A stretch of 64,000 bases of DNA from Natronorubrum bangense (GCF_004799645.1 NZ_CP031305.1:620001-684000), one strand, 5' to 3'. Shown: positions 1-9,180, numbered from the stretch's first letter. The notes: generated from the letters alone by a model not told the origin. Translations and numbers: made by a program.

Positions 1-1
1 A

Positions 2-40
2 ATCGCCGACTCCATTGCCGCCATCGTCGGCGACGAGTAA
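2..40 (+). CDS. C-terminal end of an unidentified protein
   Basis: Only the last twelve codons are inside the window, reading IADSIAAIVGDE before a TAA stop. The acidic ending fits a haloarchaeal protein. The other two forward frames give no sensible peptide end. Nothing can be said about function. Confidence 0.5.
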   Translation: MADSIAAIVGDE

Positions 41-211
41 GGCCGAGTATCCGGACTGATAATCCCGACAGGGATGTTATATAGGAGGCGTTCCTCGGAC
101 GAATTAACAGGTATGCGACCGGTTTCAATTGGGGATGTCTCTGTAGTTACAGATCCAGCGATAGATCTCACCGATAAATCGACTTCGACCACTGTCTCGA
201 GGTGATCCGTC

Positions 212-805
212 GTGGCTCAACAACAAAAACAGCGGGCTGCCGAGCCAGACGACCATGGCACTCTCTCGAAAGGCGAAATCTTCGAAGTCTTGCGCAACCA
301 GCGACGGCGCTATGTCCTCCAGTATCTGAAACAGGACAACCGGCCCGTCGAACTCGGCGACCTCGCCCAGCAGGTCGCCGCCTGGGAGTACGAAACGACA
401 CTCGAGAAGGTGACACCAGAACAGCGAAAACGCGTCTACACGACGCTTCAACAGACCCATCTCCCGAAGATGGATCAGTCCGGGATCCTCGTGTTCGACT
501 CCGACGATGGCGTTATCCAGGCGACCGAGCGAACGAAAGATCTCAGCATCTATCTCGAGATCGTCCCCGGCCACGAGTTCGCCTGGCGGGAACTGTATCT
601 CTCGCTTGGGGCGATCAGCTGTGCGCTGGTCGCCGCGCTGTGGATGGGAATTTATCCATTGACCATGCTCTCGGAGCTGGGCTGGGCAGGAATCATCGCC
701 GCAACGGTTACCATGACCGCCGTCGCACACATCTACCACGAGCGGAATATGCGACTGGGCCACGGCGAGCAGCCACCAGAACTCAGCTACGGTCGTGACG
801 ACTGA
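212..805 (+). CDS. DUF7344-type winged-helix protein with two C-terminal membrane segments
   Basis: The 197-residue protein starts at a GTG. Residues about 20-110 (KGEIFEVLRNQRRR onward) match the haloarchaeal winged-helix module I know as DUF7344, which is thought to bind DNA. Two hydrophobic stretches follow, at about 128-150 and 155-175, so the HTH would be tethered to the membrane. A membrane-anchored regulator or sensor is therefore the likely role, but the target and signal are unknown. The gene stands alone, with about 175 bases before the next gene. The family call is good; the function is inferred. Confidence 0.8.
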   Translation: MAQQQKQRAAEPDDHGTLSKGEIFEVLRNQRRRYVLQYLKQDNRPVELGDLAQQVAAWEYETTLEKVTPEQRKRVYTTLQQTHLPKMDQSGILVFDSDDGVIQATERTKDLSIYLEIVPGHEFAWRELYLSLGAISCALVAALWMGIYPLTMLSELGWAGIIAATVTMTAVAHIYHERNMRLGHGEQPPELSYGRDD

Positions 806-980
806 TGACCGATTGCAGTCGCGCACGCGAAACACGGCCGATGGGCCACGAATCGCGTTCCAGATCGAGTGATACCTGGCGATCGACCACTCGGACAGAC
901 TGAGTCACTGGCCGATGTTCGACAGTGTCATGCCTCGGTCGGATCGTCAACTTTTACTCGGTTAGCGCCAGACCCACGAC

Positions 981-1550
981 ATGGATCAGTTGAAGCGGTC
1001 GCTTCTCGAGGCGCCGATTATCGAGAAAGATGGGTATCACTACTTCGTTCACCCGATCAGCGACGGACTCCCAAAGCTCGATCCGGGCTTGCTTCGTGAG
1101 ATCGTCATTCGGATCATCCGCAAGGCGGAACTCGAAAACGTCGATCGGATCGTCACGCCCGCAGCGATGGGGATTCACATCTCGACTGCCGTCTCGCTGA
1201 TGACCGACATCCCGCTGACGGTCATCCGAAAACGCCAGTACGGCCTCGACGGGGAAGTCGAGATTGCCCAGAAAACAGGCTATTCCGAGAACGAGATGTA
1301 CATCAATGACGTCCGCGAGGGCGAGCGCGTGCTGGTGCTCGACGACGTCCTCTCGACTGGCGGCACGCTCGCGTCGGTCCTCGAGGCACTCGACGAGATC
1401 GGTGCCGAAGTCATCGATACGGTTGCGGTCATCAAAAAAGTCGGCGGCGAGAACAAAGCCGCAGACGCCGGCTACGACATCAAAACGCTCATTAACGTCG
1501 ATGTCATCGACGGTGAGGTCGTTATTATCGACGAAGACGGCGACGACTAG
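981..1550 (+). CDS. hpt: Hypoxanthine/adenine-type phosphoribosyltransferase
   Basis: This is a 189-residue type I phosphoribosyltransferase of the archaeal HGPRTase-like group. It would join a purine base to PRPP to give the nucleotide in purine salvage. The PRPP-binding loop [13 protein letters not shown] lies at residues 117-129, and TPAAMGIH near residue 59 fits the other nucleotide-site loop. Length is normal and the protein is cytoplasmic. The start is the ATG that gives [12 protein letters not shown], as in relatives. Whether it prefers hypoxanthine/guanine or adenine cannot be told from sequence alone. Confidence 0.88.
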   Translation: MDQLKRSLLEAPIIEKDGYHYFVHPISDGLPKLDPGLLREIVIRIIRKAELENVDRIVTPAAMGIHISTAVSLMTDIPLTVIRKRQYGLDGEVEIAQKTGYSENEMYINDVREGERVLVLDDVLSTGGTLASVLEALDEIGAEVIDTVAVIKKVGGENKAADAGYDIKTLINVDVIDGEVVIIDEDGDD

Positions 1551-1862
1551 GGGCAGTTGCGCCAAACGGATTTTGTATCTATCGAACAACAACACGAGTA
1601 ACTTTACTTGTGTCAGCTTGAAGAACAGTAAAGTGACACTCGGGAAGATATGATTCAGTGCATAGGTAGTCCGATTACTGGACGTGTCTAAGTGAACTTG
1701 TTTACTATTCACTAAATCTCCCTCCTCTCAGATACTACATATGTACAATAATACGACACAAAGTCGAATATATAATGGATTGAATGGCGATTTGTTAGAG
1801 GGGGAAATTATTGCTTAGAGGGGAACAGCACATATATATGGTCCAATCTCAGATACATTTTC
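1551..1862. promoter_or_regulatory. AT-rich control region upstream of the ABC importer operon
   Basis: This gap is much richer in A and T than the genes around it. It holds interlocked inverted repeats: ACTTTACT (1601-1608) matches AGTAAAGT (1627-1634), and GTGTCA (1610-1615) matches TGACAC (1634-1639). A further pair, AGTGAA...TTCACT, lies near 1690-1715. Several TATA-like runs occur (near 1768 and 1832). No open frame looks coding. It is most likely the regulatory region of the importer operon. Confidence 0.5.
1832..1839 (+). promoter_or_regulatory. TATA box of the solute-binding protein gene
   Basis: An ATATATAT run is centred about 27 bases before the ATG of the binding-protein gene. 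This is the spacing expected for a leaderless haloarchaeal transcript. Confidence 0.6.
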
Positions 1863-3830
1863 ATGGGTAAGGCTGACAATCATAATAGATTGACTGTCGA
1901 TCGACGTCGTCTCCTTCAGGGTCTCGGCGCCGCAGGCGCGATCAGCATTGCAGGCTGTCTTGGAGGGAACGACACCGATGACATTGCCTTCCCACTTGAC
2001 GTCCAGCTCGAGGTTGATGCAGACAACACCGACCGTCACGAGCTCACGCAGGTTATTGGGCAGGTGATGGAAGAGACTGGCTATTTCAGGGTCGACATAG
2101 AGACGCACTCGTTCGATGATCACATCGGTCGGGTACTTGATCCAGGATATGCAGATAGAGGAAATATTCCGTTTGTCAGATTATCGGGAACGTTCAATCC
2201 AGAGAGCTTCTGCGACGCGCTTCACGGGACATCGAACCAGGGTCAGTGCTGTAATGTAAACGGGCTCGGATACGAGGAACTCGACCGGATGATCGAGCAC
2301 GCTCGATTCGGTCTCGATGTCGCAGAAGACCCGGATCTGCGGCGAGAGCGATACGACGAAATCTGGCACGAACTGGCCGACTACCGAGGCAGTTCGCTCG
2401 TCCATTTCGCGACTGACGAGTACGTCAGAAACACCGATGTACACGGCTTCGCACCGTTCCCGTTTTCTGAGACCACGTTGAGCTACGCGCTTCACGCGCC
2501 GGTCGACCAGCAAGTCACGTGGATCGACCGCGGCGAAGCGACGCCCGACGAAACCGATCTCTCCGATATCCAAACGGGTGGCACGCTGAGATACGGTGTC
2601 GCAGCCAACATTGCTTCGCTGGATCCACCGTACAGTACTGATACGACGGCGATGATGGCACAGAACCTCATATTCGAGCAACTGGTCACATCGGATACGG
2701 AGGGGAACGTCTACCCATGGCTGGCCAAGCGCTACGAAGTTCTGGAGACACAGGACATCACTCGCGAGGCGTACGAGGACTACATGATCACCGTCTCAGC
2801 AAACGACAACGGCGTCCTCGAGTACGATAGCGACGACCCAGTTCAAACGATCATGGTCCACCCCGACGACAGCCGGACTGCAGACGACGACGTTCGGGCT
2901 CTGACGCCCGATGGCGCATCCAAAGCGGTCGACGACGATGTCTTTGGAATGCAGTGGCGGTACCACCTCCAGGAAGGTGTCGAGTTCCACGATGGAGAGG
3001 AGCTGACCGCGGAGAACGTCGTCCTCTCTGTTGAGCGGTATGAAAACTCCGATCTGGCGGCACAGACCTTCGACTCGCTGCTACACGCACGAGCAGTCGA
3101 CGAGTACACCGTCGATCTGTACGCTCAGATTCCGGATGCCGAAGCTGAGCGAGAACTCCCCGGGGCCTACATCCACTCGACAGAGCAGGCACAGCTCGGT
3201 CCCGACGGAATCGACCCACTCGGAGACGGCGTCGAACCGGTCGGCACTGGTCCGTACATCTACGACGAGTTCGAGGACGAGGAGTACTTCATCGCGACGA
3301 AAAACGACAACTACTGGCTCGAACAGCAGGGACTCGACGCACTCGAGTGGTACGACGGACCAACTGATTTCCCCGCAGGCCCTGTGGTCGACGAAATCGA
3401 TCTGCATATCATCACGGAAGACTCCACGCGAAGTGCTGCACTGCAAAAGGACGAAATCGACGCCACATACAATCTGGTGTCGGATACGCTCAACGAGTAC
3501 GACTCGGACGAGGAGTACGTTGTCGATTCGATCGGAAGTGGTGGCTACAATTACTTCCAGTACCCCGTTCAGATAGAGCCGTGGGACGATCCTCGACTTC
3601 GAAAGGCCGTCAACCACCTGGTTCCCCGTCAACAGATCGTCGACGAGATTCTCGACGGCTGGGGTGAGCCGGCGTGGACGATGGTTCCGGAACTCGCAAA
3701 AGGACTCGGTACCGCAGATTACGACGCACTCGAGTCGGACATACGCCCGCAAAACGAGTTCGATACGGAGCGTGCGGTCGAACTGATCGAAGAAGTCATC
3801 GCCGACCACGGCTACGAGTCCAACATTTGA
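1863..3830 (+). CDS. Peptide/nickel-type ABC solute-binding lipoprotein, apparently circularly permuted
   Basis: This 655-residue protein belongs to the family 5 extracellular solute-binding proteins (DppA/OppA type). The N-terminus carries a Tat-type signal with DRRRLLQG at 13-20 and a lipobox ending at Cys32. The mature order is unusual. Residues about 43-213 (FPLDVQLEVD to SYALHAP) resemble the C-terminal lobe of DppA. A linker at 214-237 is followed by GGTLRYGVAANIASLDPPYS, the usual start of the mature protein. The gene then ends at RAVELIEEVIADHGYESN, where normal relatives continue into the segment found here at residue 43. All parts of a full protein are thus present, in rotated order. 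The permease and ATPase genes follow directly. The ligand (di/oligopeptide, nickel or another solute) is not clear. Confidence 0.85.
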   Translation: MGKADNHNRLTVDRRRLLQGLGAAGAISIAGCLGGNDTDDIAFPLDVQLEVDADNTDRHELTQVIGQVMEETGYFRVDIETHSFDDHIGRVLDPGYADRGNIPFVRLSGTFNPESFCDALHGTSNQGQCCNVNGLGYEELDRMIEHARFGLDVAEDPDLRRERYDEIWHELADYRGSSLVHFATDEYVRNTDVHGFAPFPFSETTLSYALHAPVDQQVTWIDRGEATPDETDLSDIQTGGTLRYGVAANIASLDPPYSTDTTAMMAQNLIFEQLVTSDTEGNVYPWLAKRYEVLETQDITREAYEDYMITVSANDNGVLEYDSDDPVQTIMVHPDDSRTADDDVRALTPDGASKAVDDDVFGMQWRYHLQEGVEFHDGEELTAENVVLSVERYENSDLAAQTFDSLLHARAVDEYTVDLYAQIPDAEAERELPGAYIHSTEQAQLGPDGIDPLGDGVEPVGTGPYIYDEFEDEEYFIATKNDNYWLEQQGLDALEWYDGPTDFPAGPVVDEIDLHIITEDSTRSAALQKDEIDATYNLVSDTLNEYDSDEEYVVDSIGSGGYNYFQYPVQIEPWDDPRLRKAVNHLVPRQQIVDEILDGWGEPAWTMVPELAKGLGTADYDALESDIRPQNEFDTERAVELIEEVIADHGYESNI

Positions 3831-3880
3831 ATGGGCCGACGGTGTTTAGCTCGAAACGAACATCGGGTTTTAGATTTACA

Positions 3881-4834
3881 ATGAGCCTCCGACGTTTTAT
3901 ACTCAAACGGCTGCTGATGACCGTTCCCATTCTCTTTGGGGTCTCGGTGATCACGTTCGCACTCGTCCATCTGACGCCGGGTGATGCGATCAGCCAGATG
4001 GTCGCACAAAACCCCAACGTCTCGCGGGCCGAGGAAGCCCAGATTCGGGCCCAATACGGGCTTGACGGTCCGGTTTGGGAACAGTACGCAACGTGGATTG
4101 GAAACGTCTTGGCAGGAAATTTCGGTGACGTCTACGGAAGCAATCAGACTGCCGCCGGCGTCATTACGTCTCGGCTTCCCGAAACGGTCGCACTTGGACT
4201 GTTCGGCTGGGTGTTCGCCCTCGTCATCGCGATTCCGACCGGGATCTATGCGGCAGTGAAGAAAGATCAGCTTGGCGACACAGCCAGTCGATTTATCGCG
4301 CTGTCCGGGATTTCGATCCCCAACTTCTGGCTCGGTCTCATGCTCATCCTCGTCGGCTCGCTGTGGCTCGGCTGGTGGGACGTGACACCACCACGAAAAC
4401 CACTGTATCACCCCGAGATGCTGTGGCATCTGATACTACCCGGCGTAACGATCGGAACCGCCGCTGCGGCGTCGATCATGCGGGTGATGCGAACGTCGAT
4501 GGCCGAGGAGTTGAACAAAGAGTACGTCATGGCCGCTCGAGCCAAGGGGCTTCCAGAGCAACGGATTATCTTCAAACACGTCCTCCGGAACTCACTGATC
4601 TCGGTCGTGACGCTTGCAGCGACGCTCACCGCTGGTATCGTCGCCGGTTCGGTCGTCGTCGAGGTCGTGTTCGCCTGGCCGGGGCTCGGCCGCGAACTCA
4701 TTCAGGCGATCCACGGCAACGAAATCAACCTCATCATGGCGATTACGCTGTTTGTAGGTGTGTTTATCATTCTGGCGAACCTGGTTGCAGACATCTTATA
4801 CGCCGTACTCGATCCAAGGATTAGATATGACTAA
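3881..4834 (+). CDS. ABC transporter permease, DppB type
   Basis: The 317-residue protein has an N-terminal membrane helix (about 10-30) followed by the usual set of about six transmembrane segments of DppB/OppB permeases. The EAA loop that contacts the ATPase is seen at about 210-236 (EYVMAARAKGLPEQRIIF). It forms half of the membrane channel of the importer. I chose the ATG giving MSLRRFILKRLL because the open frame before it overlaps the binding-protein gene and has no family resemblance. The gene begins 50 bases after the binding-protein gene and overlaps the next permease gene by eight bases, so translation is probably coupled. Confidence 0.9.
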   Translation: MSLRRFILKRLLMTVPILFGVSVITFALVHLTPGDAISQMVAQNPNVSRAEEAQIRAQYGLDGPVWEQYATWIGNVLAGNFGDVYGSNQTAAGVITSRLPETVALGLFGWVFALVIAIPTGIYAAVKKDQLGDTASRFIALSGISIPNFWLGLMLILVGSLWLGWWDVTPPRKPLYHPEMLWHLILPGVTIGTAAAASIMRVMRTSMAEELNKEYVMAARAKGLPEQRIIFKHVLRNSLISVVTLAATLTAGIVAGSVVVEVVFAWPGLGRELIQAIHGNEINLIMAITLFVGVFIILANLVADILYAVLDPRIRYD

Positions 4835-5867
4835 ACCAACGACTGAACGCGGACGGATACAGATCACTGGGTTCGACGCCGAACACGTTGAAAACCGTGA
4901 AAAGTTATCAGATTGGTGCGAAGAGACCGACGGTGAAACCGTCGGACGGTGGACGCGGGCGTGGAACCGATTTAAACGAAACCGAACAGCACTGATCGGA
5001 GTTGCGATCGTCGCGGCGATGTCATTGCTCGCGATCTTTGCCCGTCCGATCGAGGTACTGAATATAACGATTCAACCGTTCTCGATTGCGCCATACTCCT
5101 CGACCGATATTCTCTGGCTCGAGTCCGATGTCTCCCGGAACGACCCCCCTTCCTGGTCACACCCAATGGGCATCGATGGCTCGGGACGTGACGTGTTCTC
5201 ACGTGTCCTTGCCGGTGGCCGGTACAGTATCTCCATCGGCTTTATCGTCGTTGCCCTCACCGGAACGGTCGGGCTCGTCTACGGATCGATATCGGGATAC
5301 TACGGCGGATGGCTCGACGAAGTCTTGATGCGGATCGTTGATATGGTTCTGGCGTTCCCGAGTCTCATCCTCGCGCTGATCATCGTCTCGATGTTCGGTG
5401 GTGGCTACTGGCAGCTCGTGGCCGCGTTTACGTTCGTCAGTTGGGCCACGTACGCTCGACTCATCCGCGGTGAAGTCCTGAAACTCAAAGAAAACGAGTA
5501 CGTGCTGGCCGCAAAAGCACTCGGCGCTCGCGACCGGTCAGTGATCTTCAGACATATCGTGCCGAACGCGATGCCGCCGTTGCTCGTCTACGGCACGCTC
5601 AACATCGGCACCGTCGTCATCGGTGTTGCAGCACTCGGATTCCTCGGGCTCGGCATGTCTGCTGAGACAGCTGAGTGGGGAACCATGCTCGAGAACGGGC
5701 GTGATGCGATCATCCCCGGACCCGGCGGTGACGTTCGCTGGTGGATCACGGTGTTCCCCGGCGCAGCGATTTTCCTGTTTGTGATGTCGATGAACATGAT
5801 TGGCGATGGCGTCAACGACGCACTCGATGCACAGGAGACCGGCATCGGTGGAGGCGAACACGAATGA
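4827..5867 (+). CDS. ABC transporter permease, DppC type
   Basis: This 346-residue protein is the second permease of the importer. A cytoplasmic N-terminal stretch of about 50 residues precedes the first membrane helix, as is usual for DppC/OppC. A periplasmic-type loop (about 75-130) and further helices follow. The EAA loop EYVLAAKALGARDRSVIF sits at about 224-241. The start overlaps the previous stop by eight bases, and the stop overlaps the next ATG in an ATGA arrangement. Confidence 0.9.
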   Translation: MTKPTTERGRIQITGFDAEHVENREKLSDWCEETDGETVGRWTRAWNRFKRNRTALIGVAIVAAMSLLAIFARPIEVLNITIQPFSIAPYSSTDILWLESDVSRNDPPSWSHPMGIDGSGRDVFSRVLAGGRYSISIGFIVVALTGTVGLVYGSISGYYGGWLDEVLMRIVDMVLAFPSLILALIIVSMFGGGYWQLVAAFTFVSWATYARLIRGEVLKLKENEYVLAAKALGARDRSVIFRHIVPNAMPPLLVYGTLNIGTVVIGVAALGFLGLGMSAETAEWGTMLENGRDAIIPGPGGDVRWWITVFPGAAIFLFVMSMNMIGDGVNDALDAQETGIGGGEHE

Positions 5868-6982
5868 CGTTACTCGAGGTAACCGATCTCACGGTCAAGT
5901 TCTACACTGAAAAAGGGGTTGTCAATGCCGTCAACGACCTCAGTTTCAGCATCGAACGCGGTGACACGTTTGGCGTCGTCGGTGAGAGTGGTGCTGGGAA
6001 GAGTGTCACTGCACACTCGGTAATGAGACTCATCGAACGTCCAGGGCATATCGAGAGCGGAGAGATCCTGTTCAAAGGCGAAAACATCCTCGAGATGAGC
6101 GAAGCGGAGATCCGATCGATCCGTGGCAACGAAATTTCGATGGTCTTCCAGGATGCTCAGACGGCACTCAACCCCGTGTATCCCGTCGGCGAGCAGATCG
6201 CCGAGATGATCAGACATCATCTCGACTACGGGAAGGCGGACGCGAAAGAGCGGACCATCCAGTTGCTCGATACGGTCGGTATTCCAGACGCCCCAACACG
6301 GTACTCGGACTATCCGCACGAATTCTCTGGCGGGATGCAACAGCGAGCGATCATCGCGATGGCACTGTCGTGTGATCCAGATCTGCTCATCTGTGACGAG
6401 CCGACGACGGCAGTTGACGTGACGACCGAGGCGAAAGTCCTCGCGGAGATCGAGTCACTTGCCGCGGAGTTCGATACGGCGGTCCAGCTCATCACGCACG
6501 ATCTCGGCATCGTCGCCGATATCTGTGATCGTGTCATGGTGATGTATGCAGGAAGGCCGGTCGAGAAAGCTCCTGTTGAAGAGCTCTACTATGACCCGAA
6601 ACACCCCTACACAGTCGGGCTCATGAGCTCGATCCCACGCATCGGCGATGATCGAGACCGACTCCAGACCATTCCCGGAACGATGCCTGACCTCATCGAA
6701 CTCCCATCCGGTTGTACCTTCCATCCACGATGTCCGTACGCGGAGGAGGCCTGTACCAGAACCGAACCTGCCCTGGTCGACCCTGAAACTGGAACGGAAC
6801 CAACGAACGACGCCGAACACATAGCCGCCTGTCTTGAGTATACAGGCGAGTTGAACGCCGGGCTCGATTATGAAGTCCAGGTGCGTGAGTCGACGACTGA
6901 CGAGCGGGTCGAAGCCGCCCCCGAATCTGGTTCGGTGGCTGAGACAGAGCTCTCGAGCACCGACGGTGATCACGATGACTGA
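5864..6982 (+). CDS. ABC transporter ATP-binding protein, DppD type
   Basis: This 372-residue ATPase has a Walker A motif GESGAGKS (about 40-47), the Q-loop VFQDAQ near 94, the signature FSGGMQQ (about 154-160) and Walker B LLICDEP (about 174-180). The C-terminal oligopeptide/dipeptide transporter domain with SGCTFHPRCPYAEEAC is present. With the next gene product it would form the heterodimeric motor of the importer. It overlaps both neighbours by a few bases, which shows a tight operon. Confidence 0.92.
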   Translation: MTLLEVTDLTVKFYTEKGVVNAVNDLSFSIERGDTFGVVGESGAGKSVTAHSVMRLIERPGHIESGEILFKGENILEMSEAEIRSIRGNEISMVFQDAQTALNPVYPVGEQIAEMIRHHLDYGKADAKERTIQLLDTVGIPDAPTRYSDYPHEFSGGMQQRAIIAMALSCDPDLLICDEPTTAVDVTTEAKVLAEIESLAAEFDTAVQLITHDLGIVADICDRVMVMYAGRPVEKAPVEELYYDPKHPYTVGLMSSIPRIGDDRDRLQTIPGTMPDLIELPSGCTFHPRCPYAEEACTRTEPALVDPETGTEPTNDAEHIAACLEYTGELNAGLDYEVQVRESTTDERVEAAPESGSVAETELSSTDGDHDD

Positions 6983-8363
6983 TAACCCACTGCTGCGAGC
7001 CGAGAATCTGAGGAAGTACTACGACTCGAGTGGCGGGTTTCTCGAGCGCTTGCTGGGACGAACACAGGAGGTCAAAGCCGTCGACGGGATCGACCTCGAA
7101 CTCTACGAGGGGGAGACGCTCGGTGTTGTCGGAGAGAGCGGCTGCGGAAAGAGTACGCTCGCGAGGACACTGCTCAGGCTGGTCGAGCCGACCGGCGGCT
7201 CGGTGTACTACCGAGAACGTGTCGACGAAGCTGTCGATGCCCCGTCGCCCCGTCGCGAAATCGATCTGACAGCCGTCTCCGATCGAAAGCTTCGTAATCT
7301 CCGGACTGACCTGCAGTATATTTTCCAGGACCCGTTCTCGAGTCTGAACCCGCGATTGACTGTCGGGGACATCATCGGTGAACCTCTAGACATTCACGGG
7401 ATCGTAACGGGTGCCGAGCGAACCGAACGTATCTACGAACTGTTAGAGACCGTCGGCCTGAATCCGAGTCACACTCACCGATATCCTCACGAGTTCTCTG
7501 GCGGCCAGCGCCAGCGGATCGGGATCGCACGAGCGCTGGCAGTCGATCCGGAGATCATCATCTGTGACGAACCGGTGAGTGCACTCGATGTCAGCGTGCA
7601 AGCCCAGATCCTGAACCTCCTCGGGGATCTTCAGGAGGAGTTTGGACTCTCGTATATCTTCATCGCCCACGATCTGAGCGTCGTCGAGCACATTTCCGAC
7701 CGGATTGCCGTGATGTATCTCGGCGAGTTCGCAGAGGTTGGTTCGACTGACGAAATCTTTTCACCCCCATATCATCCGTACACCGAAGCGCTGCTGTCAG
7801 CGATTCCAGAGCCCGACCCCCTCTGGGAGGGTGAACAGATTATCCTCCCGGGAACCGTCCCATCACCGCTGGATCCACCATCCGGCTGTCGATTCCACAC
7901 ACGGTGTCCTCGCATCATCCAGCCAGCGGCGCTCAACCTCGAGCAATCCGTCTGGCGATCGGTTGTGGATTTTAAACGCCGTGTTCTGGAGTCCGAAACA
8001 CTCACATCGATTGCAACGGCCGCTGGAGACGGTGCTGGACAGACAAGCCGAACCGACCTGGGCGAATGCGCTAGAAGCACACTCGATGAGATACTCCGAG
8101 CTGAGTTTGATATTCCTCCGGAGCTCTCTGATCCGGACGCCGAAGCCGTTCTTTCACAGGCGATCGACGATCTTCACGCAGGAAATATCGCGGACGCACA
8201 GGAATGCCTCGAAGATGCGTTTACGTCGCCCTGTGAGGTTCACCATCCAAATCACGTCCAGACCGGCGACACCCACCGAATTTCGTGTTTGCTCCACGAC
8301 GAACGATACGATGGAAGCCAGTTGCAGGTCGGAAACGCTACCGACGCCGTCGCGGATGATTAG
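6975..8363 (+). CDS. ABC transporter ATP-binding protein, DppF type, with long C-terminal insertion
   Basis: The 462-residue protein is the second ATPase of the importer. Walker A GESGCGKS is at about 53-60, the signature FSGGQRQ at about 174-180 and Walker B IIICDEP at about 194-200. It is about 120-130 residues longer than a typical DppF. The extra residues lie after SGCRFHTRCPRI and before the terminal Cys/His part (PCEVHH, then HRISC). They therefore split the small C-terminal domain. The start ATG overlaps the previous stop. A hairpin repeat begins directly at the stop codon. Confidence 0.9.
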   Translation: MTDNPLLRAENLRKYYDSSGGFLERLLGRTQEVKAVDGIDLELYEGETLGVVGESGCGKSTLARTLLRLVEPTGGSVYYRERVDEAVDAPSPRREIDLTAVSDRKLRNLRTDLQYIFQDPFSSLNPRLTVGDIIGEPLDIHGIVTGAERTERIYELLETVGLNPSHTHRYPHEFSGGQRQRIGIARALAVDPEIIICDEPVSALDVSVQAQILNLLGDLQEEFGLSYIFIAHDLSVVEHISDRIAVMYLGEFAEVGSTDEIFSPPYHPYTEALLSAIPEPDPLWEGEQIILPGTVPSPLDPPSGCRFHTRCPRIIQPAALNLEQSVWRSVVDFKRRVLESETLTSIATAAGDGAGQTSRTDLGECARSTLDEILRAEFDIPPELSDPDAEAVLSQAIDDLHAGNIADAQECLEDAFTSPCEVHHPNHVQTGDTHRISCLLHDERYDGSQLQVGNATDAVADD

Positions 8364-8443
8364 CGTAGCCACTGTCCGTCACTGGACATCCGGTTGTGCG
8401 GCGGCAAGCACGATCGGTATATGACTCATTTCAACTGTTCCTG
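8364..8443 (+). repeat. Hairpin repeat family 1, copy A
   Basis: This 80-base element aligns along its length with copies C and D. It keeps the left end GTAGCCACTG, a central stem (CCGGTTGTGC with GCACGATCGG) and a right end TTTCAACTGTTCCTGT. It lies immediately 3' of the last importer gene. Confidence 0.6.
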
Positions 8444-8538
8444 TCGCCGTATCGCACAGCTTGGATTGCATCCACTCCGAACAGCCCAGCATTACGGTTA
8501 TCCGAACGTTTTAATTCGTGTGCATCCAGCGAGTACCA

Positions 8539-9078
8539 ATGCGTCGGATTTACGACTCGAATTCCCTCCGTCGTGATGACGACCCACAAACACCGACGAC
8601 GACAGATAGTTCAGATCGGATTCAGGCGCTCCGGTGGGTCAATAGCACCTCCCTCAGTCGGCATCTGTTGCCGACGTGGCTCTGCTATCGGGCGCTTTCG
8701 ATTACCGTCACGACACCACGAACTGAGTATCCTGCCGGAACTCCTGTCCCATTTACCGTGACGATGAAAAATTCGTTGCCCGTTCCGGTTACGATTCAAA
8801 CGAACTCGCCCGTACTTTGGATGTGGGATATCAGTGGTGTCTCTGAAGCATCGCACGTCTCACTCCGGACGCCACCTGAAGAATCAGGTGCGTTCGTATT
8901 CAATCGTGGCGAGCGAAAACAGTTCCACAAGCAGTGGGATCAGTCGTTTCGTGTTTCCGAGCGCGAGTGGGAACCGGCCGATCCGGGGACGTACACGATT
9001 GGTGCCGGACTCAATGTTTCAGATGCTGATCAAAAGGGACTTTACGGCGAGACAACAGTTCAGATTCATCCAGCCTAA
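8539..9078 (+). CDS. BsuPI-like (intracellular proteinase inhibitor fold) protein
   Basis: The 179-residue protein has a region (about 60-178) reading as a beta-rich domain: YPAGTPVPFTVTMKNSLPVP, then FVFNRGERKQFHKQWDQ, then DPGTYTIGAGLNV. This resembles the BsuPI domain of Bacillus proteinase inhibitors, a fold also annotated in haloarchaea. There is no signal peptide. The ATG chosen gives MRRIYDSN; a TATA-like TTTTAATT lies about 30 bases upstream. The gene is alone and bracketed by two hairpin repeats. That it inhibits any protease is not shown by the sequence. Confidence 0.65.
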   Translation: MRRIYDSNSLRRDDDPQTPTTTDSSDRIQALRWVNSTSLSRHLLPTWLCYRALSITVTTPRTEYPAGTPVPFTVTMKNSLPVPVTIQTNSPVLWMWDISGVSEASHVSLRTPPEESGAFVFNRGERKQFHKQWDQSFRVSEREWEPADPGTYTIGAGLNVSDADQKGLYGETTVQIHPA

Positions 9079-9126
9079 GACAGTTACCAGTGTGAGCGTG
9101 TAAATCGTTTCAGTTGTTCCTATAGC
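9079..9126 (+). repeat. Hairpin repeat family 1, copy B (right part)
   Basis: Only the right half matches the other copies well: GTGTAAATCGTTTCAGTTGTTCCTATAG, written here in two overlapping parts as GTGTAAATCGTTTC and GTTTCAGTTGTTCC. The left half is short or degenerate. It begins at the stop codon of the BsuPI-like gene. Confidence 0.45.
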
Positions 9127-9180
9127 TCGCTCGACGTTGAGGGATACAGTACACACAACAGTCATCGCTGCGTCGAAACG

